Part shown: one piece after another, positions 35,911 through 42,530 of the stretch | How the letters are laid out: the number at the start of each line of letters is the position of its first letter | How positions within the stretch are numbered: the first letter of the stretch is position 1 | Assembly (NCBI RefSeq): GCF_037478005.1 | Contig: NZ_CP144164.1 | Span: 434,001-498,000 of the forward strand | DNA: 64,000 nt | Reading direction: 5' to 3' | Source: Alteromonas sp. M12 | GTDB lineage: Bacteria; Pseudomonadota; Gammaproteobacteria; Enterobacterales; Alteromonadaceae | Program-made: the position numbers and the translations under genes | Notes under the pieces: generated by a model | Told to the model about the DNA's origin: nothing | What the model saw: the letters and a program-made list of their open reading frames with translations, nothing else | Database searches by the model: none

Positions 35911-36950
35911 TTGGAAGTATCCTTCTTCGCAAGTTCAGATTCTACTAACCCGTGGGCAAGCTCTTTAGCTTGACGTTTAATTTCGTCGATAGATTTGGGT
36001 TCAGCTGCACTTTTTAAGGCTCTAAGTAATTTCGTTCGTTCCTCATAAATTTTTTGTGGTCCTTCATTTATACTACTTGTTGCTGCTCCTAGTACTTTTT
36101 CAATTAATTTGTCGAATAACGAAGCTGTGCGTCTGGAAGCGTAACCAAAAATGAATCCTATTAATGGAAGTGTCCAAACTCGGGCTTCATACGGACCAAT
36201 ATCAAACCAACCAAACATAATTGCCATCACCATGACTAAGGCTAGAATAGGTCCATAAATAAGTTTGGTATAAGCGACCCAACGCTCTAACGGATTAAAG
36301 TTCTGTTTGCGAAGATATTCCGCGGAGTTCACCAATAAGTTAGTTATTACTCCAAAGAGTGCCCAAAAGAGAACCTCCAACATAGATAAATTGGGAGATG
36401 TCCACATGAAAAGTTTGCTAGGAGGGGATAGGGTATGTAGGTCAACCATTTGTTGACGTTTCAACCTAGATAAAGCAAACAAATTTTGTTTAATGGTGTT
36501 GGGTAATAAGTTACTAGCAGCTAGTTTAGTACCAATGTTAGCTACTAGAATGTACGCCTCATCATAAGCTCCCTGATTGACTAGCGTCTCAACAGGAACG
36601 ATTTGTTGGTGATCATTAAGGTGTGATTTTAATTGAAAAATTTGCGCTTTGGTCTTGGTGAATAGTTCATAAATTGTAGTAGAACGGTCTCTAATTTTGC
36701 CTATGGTATGCGTACTTTGCTGGGCGTCAATGTACCAGTCTAAGTCACTTAGGTTTTTGAAATCGACCTCGCCGATTTTAGAAATTTGCGCAAAATACTG
36801 CCAAGATATTGCACTATTTAGATTAGACTTAGTGTGCATCAATGTAATGTGAGATGCTAAGTACACTATAATTATAAAAATCAGCAATCCGATTAATTTA
36901 AGTATAAAGGATTGCCCGATTGTTCGTGGGGTACGGTTATCCATCCTCAT
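35907..36950 (-). CDS. Multi-pass inner-membrane protein with a periplasmic domain
   Basis: A 347-residue protein. One N-terminal TM helix (about 14-36) is followed by a polar, probably periplasmic domain of about 150 residues rich in helices. Three TM helices follow (about 187-209, 229-252 and 259-276), then a cytoplasmic helical tail of about 70 residues (EERTKLLRALKSAAEPKS). The ATG at 36950 is preceded by GGGAGA at close spacing; a TTG start 14 codons upstream was rejected. It overlaps the lipoprotein gene by 4 bp. I recognise no family. It is divergent from the caspase gene across a 322-bp region with a poly-G tract. Confidence 0.66.
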   Translation of the reverse strand: MRMDNRTPRTIGQSFILKLIGLLIFIIIVYLASHITLMHTKSNLNSAISWQYFAQISKIGEVDFKNLSDLDWYIDAQQSTHTIGKIRDRSTTIYELFTKTKAQIFQLKSHLNDHQQIVPVETLVNQGAYDEAYILVANIGTKLAASNLLPNTIKQNLFALSRLKRQQMVDLHTLSPPSKLFMWTSPNLSMLEVLFWALFGVITNLLVNSAEYLRKQNFNPLERWVAYTKLIYGPILALVMVMAIMFGWFDIGPYEARVWTLPLIGFIFGYASRRTASLFDKLIEKVLGAATSSINEGPQKIYEERTKLLRALKSAAEPKSIDEIKRQAKELAHGLVESELAKKDTSK

Positions 36951-37141
36951 GTATCTCCCAAGTTTTACTGGTAGCAATAGCCAGTAAATCAATGTTAGTT
37001 GTCAATTCCTTTGAAACTACATGACAATGTTTAGAAGCTCTTTCTGCTGCTTATTGAACTTGCATCTTTTGGTTATAGACCAAAAAACGCAATGTCGCTA
37101 ATTTCACACACTCATTAACCAATATTCTTTAATCACTGTTC

Positions 37142-37159
37142 TTTTTTTTGGGGGGGGGG
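37142..37159. repeat. T8G10 homopolymer tract between divergent genes
   Basis: Eight T residues run directly into about ten G residues, 113 bp upstream of the caspase start and 191 bp upstream of the divergent membrane gene. G runs of this length are rare in a genome of this composition and are prone to slipped-strand mispairing. In promoters they are a known basis of phase variation. The exact count should be treated as approximate, because homopolymers are also prone to sequencing error. The rest of 36951-37272 is AT-rich and shows no gene. Confidence 0.7.
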
Positions 37160-37272
37160 AAGAATATAAAGTGTTGCTTTGAGTAAGCCTACTGAATCGT
37201 AAATAGCGTACCTTTGAGTATTAACCTATAAACCAGTATGCTTTATATCTGATTCTATAATGTTGGTGTCAA

Positions 37273-38067
37273 ATGCGCTGGATTGTATTTCTTCTGTTAT
37301 CGGTTATCACTCTGTACTCGATTTTAGGTCGTGCCTATGGGGTTAATCTCGACCGTTTTGCGTTGGTAATTGGCAATCAAAATTATCAAGTAGCGCCTTT
37401 AAAAAATACCCTCAATGATGCGGAAGCTATTTCTGACGCTTTTTTCGAACTCGGTTTTCGAGTGACCACCTTAACTGACGCAAATTCGTTGACTCTACGC
37501 CAAGGGATTAATGGGTTCTACGCAGAAGTCGCTAAGGCTGCTGGCAGTCAAAAGCTAGCCGTTGTTTATTATGCGGGGCATGCAATACAAATTAATCATG
37601 CCAATTACCTCATCCCTCTTAATATCCAGTTTGAAAGTGAACAGGAATTTGTTGATCAGTTGTATAATCTCTCCCATCTATTTGAACTGATGAAAAGTAC
37701 TAATGAGTTACAAAACATTGTGATTTTAGATGCTTGTCGTAATAATCCTTTTGAAGGCAGTGGCAACGTTTTAGTGTCTCAAGGTCTAGCTCCGGTGAAA
37801 GCTCCGTCGGCTACACTGATTGCGTTTGCCACTGAGCCTGGAGGGATAGCGTTAGACGGCAGGAGCGACAATGGTGTTTATACTAAACATCTACTTAAAT
37901 ACATTTCCGAAAGCATCTCGATTGAAGAAGTATTTAAAAAAGTCCGCTCGGCAGTGGCAAAGGAAACTCGCAATAGGCAAATTCCATGGGAACATTCATC
38001 GTTACTTGGAGAGGTCTATTTCAGCCCTCCCAAAAACAAGGAAGTCCCCAATATAGTGGTATTTTGA
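37273..38067 (+). CDS. Exported caspase-fold protease (peptidase C14 family)
   Basis: A 264-residue protein with an N-terminal signal peptide or anchor (residues 1-23) and a p20-like caspase domain. FALVIGNQNYQVAPLKNTLNDA is the classic bacterial caspase start. The catalytic His is in VVYYAGHAIQ (His103) and the catalytic Cys in ILDACRNNPF (Cys155). A further conserved strand, TLIAFATEPGG, gives the substrate pocket, and DGRSDNGVYTKHLLKYI follows. The length is a bare catalytic unit with no sensor domain, so partners must come from neighbours. Location is periplasmic or surface if the signal is cleaved. It may be phase-variable through the upstream poly-G tract. Confidence 0.85.
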   Translation: MRWIVFLLLSVITLYSILGRAYGVNLDRFALVIGNQNYQVAPLKNTLNDAEAISDAFFELGFRVTTLTDANSLTLRQGINGFYAEVAKAAGSQKLAVVYYAGHAIQINHANYLIPLNIQFESEQEFVDQLYNLSHLFELMKSTNELQNIVILDACRNNPFEGSGNVLVSQGLAPVKAPSATLIAFATEPGGIALDGRSDNGVYTKHLLKYISESISIEEVFKKVRSAVAKETRNRQIPWEHSSLLGEVYFSPPKNKEVPNIVVF

Positions 38068-38072
38068 ATGGC

Positions 38073-38855
38073 TTAAAAAACGTAAGCTAGGCCAACGTGC
38101 AAGGAAGTAAAAGATTCATCGATGCCGTTAAATTGAGCGCCGTTATAATCGATATCTTGCTGATAGTCATTTATCTTAAAACGTGTTTGAAACAGTAAGT
38201 TGCTGGAAACTGGCATTGTCCAACTTAAGCTATAACTAAATCCTTTGGTGTCACCAGAAACATTTCCTGTTAGATCGTCAAATTCTATTGCCTCTTCTTC
38301 CTCTTCTTCATCTGTATTTTCAGAAAAAACGTTGTTTGCCCTTAGGTCTGCAAAAGCGACAGACAGACTAAGACTGCCAGCTTTCTCAAATTGCCAATGA
38401 TAACTTATCCCAACAAATGGTCCTTTTTGTCGATAACGTTCATCGGTAATGTTAAGTTGATCTTCTTCGTCGATGTCCCGTGGAGTAAATTGAATTTTGG
38501 TGTTGCCATATTTGTAACCACCAAATAGCGTCCAATTTTTTGATAGTCGATAGCCTAATGTGATGTCTAGATCATCACGAGATGCTTTACCCGTATCTTC
38601 TTCTTCGGATATATCAGCATCCTTCAAGGTGGTCTGCAAGTTGGCTGACAATTGCCAGTTTTCAAGAGTCACGGCGACAGGAATATTGACGCTAGGAAAG
38701 CTGATGTCGTGATCGAGTTTTTCGGAAAAGGAAAAGGTGCTATATCCTAGCGATGCGCCAGCTACAAATCGAATGTCTTTAAGTGAAGAGTTTGCAAACG
38801 CCGCAGGCGAGGCTATTAGCACTAGTAGCAATCCTGCTAAACAGCGATTGTTCAT
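38073..38855 (-). CDS. Predicted outer-membrane beta-barrel protein with acidic insert
   Basis: A 260-residue protein with a Sec signal peptide (MNNRCLAGLLLVLIASPAAFA). Alternating hydrophobic strands recur throughout (for example WQLSANLQTTL, NWTLFGGYKYG, GPFVGISYHWQF, SLSLSVAFADL, GFSYSLSWTM) and the C terminus is LHVGLAYVF, ending in Phe as outer-membrane barrels do. One loop has an unusual run of acids (NTDEEEEEEAIEFDD, about residues 173-187), probably extracellular and possibly cation-binding. The ATG at 38855 has AGAGAG upstream; a longer in-frame start was rejected. It converges with the caspase gene 5 bp away. No family is recognised beyond the barrel pattern. Confidence 0.72.
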   Translation of the reverse strand: MNNRCLAGLLLVLIASPAAFANSSLKDIRFVAGASLGYSTFSFSEKLDHDISFPSVNIPVAVTLENWQLSANLQTTLKDADISEEEDTGKASRDDLDITLGYRLSKNWTLFGGYKYGNTKIQFTPRDIDEEDQLNITDERYRQKGPFVGISYHWQFEKAGSLSLSVAFADLRANNVFSENTDEEEEEEAIEFDDLTGNVSGDTKGFSYSLSWTMPVSSNLLFQTRFKINDYQQDIDYNGAQFNGIDESFTSLHVGLAYVF

Positions 38856-38940
38856 TATATGCTCTCTTATTGTTATTTTTTTGTGCAATTAGCTAAGACT
38901 AATAGTATTGTTAGTAGATAGCAAAAAATAGAGAACATAA

Positions 38941-39153
38941 ATGAATTCAAACAAACCCTTAGTTTCCTTGATATCGATTCTGTTTACCATCTTGTGTTTA
39001 TGTTTTATTGGCGGCTGTAAGACTACCGATGATAGCTCAGAAGAAGTCGAGTGTCGCAACGAGCAGCAAGAAAGTTGTGATACAGATGACGAAACGGGAA
39101 GAGGCTATGATCCCTGTTTAGTGAATGAAAGTTTACCGGTCTGCAAGCCTTAA
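38941..39153 (+). CDS. Small Cys-rich lipoprotein
   Basis: A 70-residue lipoprotein: a signal with a hydrophobic core (LISILFTILCLCFI) and lipobox IGGC near residue 26. The mature part of about 45 residues is highly acidic and contains four further Cys (ECRNE, ESCDTDD, YDPCLV, PVCKP), probably two disulfides. It is divergent from the outer-membrane barrel gene over 85 bp. Its stop overlaps the start of the next gene (TAATG), so the two are translationally coupled. No family is recognised. Confidence 0.68.
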   Translation: MNSNKPLVSLISILFTILCLCFIGGCKTTDDSSEEVECRNEQQESCDTDDETGRGYDPCLVNESLPVCKP

Positions 39154-39710
39154 TGGATCCACAAGAACTAAGACTGCAAATTGCGGAAGTCGCAGGAACA
39201 TGGATTGCTGCTCTAGCTGTGGTTATCGGCGGTATCTTTGGTGTCTTTCAATACTTAGAACATAAAGATGCAGTGCGTGTTGACCGAAGTATGGCGTTTG
39301 TAGAGCGTTATCATAGTGATGGCTTATTGATGCAAGCACGGTTAAAAATTACCGACTCAATGACATCCCATGTTGATAACATCAATCAATTATTAACAGA
39401 TTCAACCATCAAACCAGAGAATGTTGCCAGCCAATATAACGATTTTATAAATAAACAGGTTGAAGCAGATGCATTAGCGGGTTCATTGGACCAAATTTTC
39501 ACTTTTTATGAGCAGATAATACTGTGTAGAGAGTTAGACTTGTGTGACGATGCCGCTGCAGAACAGTTCTTTGATACAGATGGTCGGGCATTTGTTCGCA
39601 CTTTTTACCCGTACATATGTAACATTCGGGAAAAATGGAATAATCCAGAAAAATATAATCGGCTTTTGAATTTCTATGCGGGTAATGGCAACAGTATCTG
39701 TGAATCTTGA
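39153..39710 (+). CDS. Membrane-anchored helical protein (DUF4760-like)
   Basis: A 185-residue protein with one TM helix near the N terminus (about 14-32, AGTWIAALAVVIGGIFGVFQY) and a predicted all-helical soluble part. The YxxHxDAVRVDRSMAFVERY segment after the helix, followed by an amphipathic bundle, resembles the DUF4760-like group of membrane-tethered proteins; this match is by pattern only. Four Cys lie in the second half (ILCRELDLCDD, YICNIREKW, SICES). It is coupled to the preceding small lipoprotein gene by a TAATG overlap. The function is unknown. Confidence 0.68.
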   Translation: MDPQELRLQIAEVAGTWIAALAVVIGGIFGVFQYLEHKDAVRVDRSMAFVERYHSDGLLMQARLKITDSMTSHVDNINQLLTDSTIKPENVASQYNDFINKQVEADALAGSLDQIFTFYEQIILCRELDLCDDAAAEQFFDTDGRAFVRTFYPYICNIREKWNNPEKYNRLLNFYAGNGNSICES

Positions 39711-39988
39711 ACTAATCCCTAAAAATCACGATTTTTATGCTTTTCTACAACTCTCAATAATCCTATGTCGTTGAGTTAACAGTGGTACCTATGGGCTAGA
39801 CGTTTGTGTTCGAAATAAACGCAAAGGATATTAAAACAGCTAAATGGATAAAAATCATACAGATACAAAGTTGTTGGGGGTGTAATATTACCCAAAAGTT
39901 GAATTTAAAAAAGCGTATTATATGTAGCGCTTTTGGTTAAAGTTTGCTGTAATAGATTGATAACAAATAAAATATAAAAACGTGAACT
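39711..39988. other. Region upstream of the msh operon
   Basis: An AT-rich 278-bp gap that should carry the promoter of the long MSHA operon. TTGAAT at 39899-39904 and TATTAT at 39916-39921 are both good hexamers, but the 11-bp spacer is too short for a normal sigma70 promoter. No small gene or strong hairpin was seen. The regulatory gene mshH, which precedes mshI in vibrios and shewanellae, is absent here. Confidence 0.3.
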
Positions 39989-40924
39989 ATGCATGCAGGT
40001 TGGCGAGAATATCTAAAGCAGCGCTTAAAAACACCATCGAAGTTCTATTCAATAGGGCTTGAATTTGGCGACGATTCTATTCAAGTTTCTGTATTGAATG
40101 ATGATAAGCAAAATATCACTTGGGTAAAACAGCACCTATTGCCTGCCCACGATTGGCAAAAACACCTTCAAAATTATGTTTCACAAGAATCGTTAACAAA
40201 TACTCCTTGTCATGTGGTGCTAAGTCCAAGCAAATATCAGATTCAACAAGTTGAAAAGCCGCAAGTAAGTGACGACGAATTGGCACAAGCGTTAGTTTGG
40301 AGTGTGAAAGATCTCATGCCAAACCAAGACGAAATTGTCGTCGACTATTTCGAATTACCGGTGCAAAGCGCTGGGGCAAATAAGGTAAATGTTGTCGCAC
40401 TGGCCAAAGATAAAGTTGAAGAGCTCACCGACGGCATACTCCATGCTGGTCTAGAATTGAAGAGTATCAGTATTCTAGAGCTGATTATGGCCGATATTGT
40501 TGAGTCTAGTGATGATGCGATACTTACTTTGGTTCAGGAATCGGGGCAGGAGATATGTCTGAATATTATCAAACATGGTCAGGTCTACTTTTCTCGACGT
40601 TTGCGTGGGTATGAAAACTTACCTACATTTAGCGAAGAAGAATTACAAATGGGAGTTGGCGATAATCTGAGCGTAGAAATTCAACGTTCAATGGATTATT
40701 TTGAGAGTCAACTTCGGCAAGCACCGGTTAAGAAAATTCTATTGGCAATCGAATCTCCACACTTAGATAAATTAGCGCAAATGATGCAACAGTTAACTTT
40801 TATGACAGTGGAACCTATCCATGTCGAGGTGCCTCATGTTGAAGGGTTAACATACCGTAGCAGCTTCATTGGAAGTTTAGGCGCGGCCTTCGTGCAGAAA
40901 AATGGAATTGCCAATGAAAACTAG
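39989..40924 (+). CDS. mshI: MSHA pilus biogenesis protein MshI (PilM-like)
   Basis: The actin-fold cytoplasmic component that, with the PilN- and PilO-like proteins, forms the inner-membrane alignment platform of the MSHA type IV pilus. The 311-residue protein has the PilM-type start IGLEFGDDSIQVSVL and the central WSVKDLMPNQDEIVVDYFELP and VVALAKDKVEEL segments. It lacks a transmembrane helix. It is the first gene of the msh operon here and overlaps the next gene by 11 bp. Confidence 0.88.
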   Translation: MHAGWREYLKQRLKTPSKFYSIGLEFGDDSIQVSVLNDDKQNITWVKQHLLPAHDWQKHLQNYVSQESLTNTPCHVVLSPSKYQIQQVEKPQVSDDELAQALVWSVKDLMPNQDEIVVDYFELPVQSAGANKVNVVALAKDKVEELTDGILHAGLELKSISILELIMADIVESSDDAILTLVQESGQEICLNIIKHGQVYFSRRLRGYENLPTFSEEELQMGVGDNLSVEIQRSMDYFESQLRQAPVKKILLAIESPHLDKLAQMMQQLTFMTVEPIHVEVPHVEGLTYRSSFIGSLGAAFVQKNGIANEN

Positions 40925-41519
40925 AATCAATTTTTTTAGAGAAGATTTTAAATCTAAAATTATACTTCTGAATTTGAATTTTCTTTTAGGATTGGCCATT
41001 TTGTCTATCATTTGTATTGTGACGGCTTGGTTATGGGCAAGTAATTCACATGCTAACGCTGAACAACAAACGGATTTATTGCTTGCACAAATTGCCCAGA
41101 AAAAAGAACTATCCAAATCTTTAATAGAAGCGAAAGATACTCGTACTCAAAGTGCTGCGATTGTGGCCGATGTGGAAAAACATCAGCAAGAATTAGCCAT
41201 GAAACGCACCATCTTAAATGAATTGGATAGTCGTCAAACGCAAAGGAGTAACGGCTTCTCAAGTCTAATGGTAGATCTGGCGAAAAATCACCATACTAAT
41301 TTGTGGTTAACCAATATCTTATTGAACGAACGTAGCCTTTATATTGAAGGTGCCACTACTGATTCAAAAGCACTTCCTCAATGGGTATCGCAATTAAATC
41401 AAGCTAGTTATTTTGCGGATACTGAGTTCGCCGGAACTCGAATGTTTCGAAATGACAAACAGCAATTACAGTTTATACTCAGTTCAAACCTTGATGATAT
41501 GAAGGGGAAAGGGCAATGA
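40914..41519 (+). CDS. MSHA biogenesis PilN-like inner-membrane protein
   Basis: A 201-residue bitopic protein: a short cytoplasmic N terminus MKTRINFFREDFK, which is the motif that binds the PilM-like partner, one TM helix (about 19-42), then a periplasmic coiled coil (about 45-105) and a ferredoxin-like domain ending in QFILSSN. It corresponds to PilN of other type IV pili and is sometimes labelled a second MshI. The ATG at 40914 is preferred over one four codons upstream. It overlaps mshI by 11 bp and mshJ by 4 bp. Confidence 0.85.
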   Translation: MKTRINFFREDFKSKIILLNLNFLLGLAILSIICIVTAWLWASNSHANAEQQTDLLLAQIAQKKELSKSLIEAKDTRTQSAAIVADVEKHQQELAMKRTILNELDSRQTQRSNGFSSLMVDLAKNHHTNLWLTNILLNERSLYIEGATTDSKALPQWVSQLNQASYFADTEFAGTRMFRNDKQQLQFILSSNLDDMKGKGQ

Positions 41520-42196
41520 GTCAGTCTATAGGAAGTCAATATACTGATTTGCTTGCTAAATTTTCCGCCCTTACGACCCGAGAGCGGGCGTTAACAATTA
41601 TAGCTACACTGTCGGTAATATTATTAGGTGGATACGTATTGATGGTCGAACCCGTTTTAGAAAAATGGGATCGCGAAAAAATGGAAATTCAGCGGCAAAC
41701 TAATGAAGCTGCAAGTTTAGATGCCAAAATCGCATTATTAGAGCAAACCTTGCAAGAAGATCCCGATGCATCCATTAAAGCGCGTCTGAAAAGCGTTAAA
41801 CAAAAAATCTCCAAAGCCGATGAGGCGTTGAATGCGCAAACTGAAAATTTGGTGCCAGCGTCGCATATGCCTATTTTGTTAGAACAAGTGTTTGCACAAT
41901 TTGAACAGCTCAAGTTAGTTGAAATGCACTCTATCGCGCCGACTCCTTTACTGAAATTAGAAGAGGAACAAGAGTTAACGGATGTGAATTTGTATCAACA
42001 TGGTGTGCAAATGACTCTGGAAGGTGGCTATTTTGAGATTCAAAAATACCTACAAAGAGTAGAAGCCTTGCCTTATCAGTTTTATTGGAAAAAGTTTGAG
42101 TACAAAGTTGAAGAATATCCGGATGCTATAGTGCAGATTGAAATTTATACGCTAAGTACAAGTCGTGCATTTATTGGAGTTCGTAATGATTCGTAA
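41516..42196 (+). CDS. mshJ: MSHA biogenesis protein MshJ (PilO-like)
   Basis: A 226-residue bitopic protein with a cytoplasmic segment, one TM helix (about 26-45, ALTIIATLSVILLGGYVLM), a coiled coil (about 55-105) and a periplasmic ferredoxin-like domain that pairs with the PilN-like protein. The type II secretion GspM and PilO proteins share this layout. It begins at an ATGA overlap with the previous gene. It forms part of the alignment complex between the inner-membrane platform and the secretin. Confidence 0.85.
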   Translation: MSQSIGSQYTDLLAKFSALTTRERALTIIATLSVILLGGYVLMVEPVLEKWDREKMEIQRQTNEAASLDAKIALLEQTLQEDPDASIKARLKSVKQKISKADEALNAQTENLVPASHMPILLEQVFAQFEQLKLVEMHSIAPTPLLKLEEEQELTDVNLYQHGVQMTLEGGYFEIQKYLQRVEALPYQFYWKKFEYKVEEYPDAIVQIEIYTLSTSRAFIGVRNDS

Positions 42197-42530
42197 ATTC
42201 ACTTTATGCCTTGGATTACTATTGTCTTTTGCACTTGGCGCACAACAGCTTATTGATCCAACTAAACCCAAAGGGGCGGGCTTGCTAACCACTAAAAGCA
42301 ATGAGGACGAAAATGGTCCAGCGCCTATTGTATTAACCGCTGTGTTTATCAAGAGCAACAGTAAGGTCGCCGTCATAAATGGCGAGTCTGTGCTAGAAGG
42401 ACAGAGTTGGAGAGGAAACCAAGTGAAAAAAATCAATAAAAACGGAGTCGTGCTAATCGTAGACGGCCGTGAAACAGATTTGTTATTAAATCAATACTCA
42501 ATTAAAAAAGATGCATCCAATGACTTCTAA
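42186..42530 (+). CDS. mshK: MSHA biogenesis protein MshK (PilP/GspC-like)
   Basis: A 114-residue exported protein. A signal peptide (residues 1-18, FTLCLGLLLSFALG) is followed by QQLIDPTKPKGAG, a conserved DPTRP-like segment, and then a small beta domain (VLTAVFIKSNSKVAVINGESVLEGQ) that contacts the secretin N-domains. The ATG at 42186 is preceded by GGAG at a good distance; a longer in-frame start was rejected because it places the signal inside the protein. It overlaps mshJ by 11 bp and mshL by 11 bp. Confidence 0.85.
   Translation: MIRKFTLCLGLLLSFALGAQQLIDPTKPKGAGLLTTKSNEDENGPAPIVLTAVFIKSNSKVAVINGESVLEGQSWRGNQVKKINKNGVVLIVDGRETDLLLNQYSIKKDASNDF

Noticed and set aside
39899..39921. Sigma70 promoter for the msh operon
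   Set aside because: The two hexamers are good, but the 11-bp spacer is too short.
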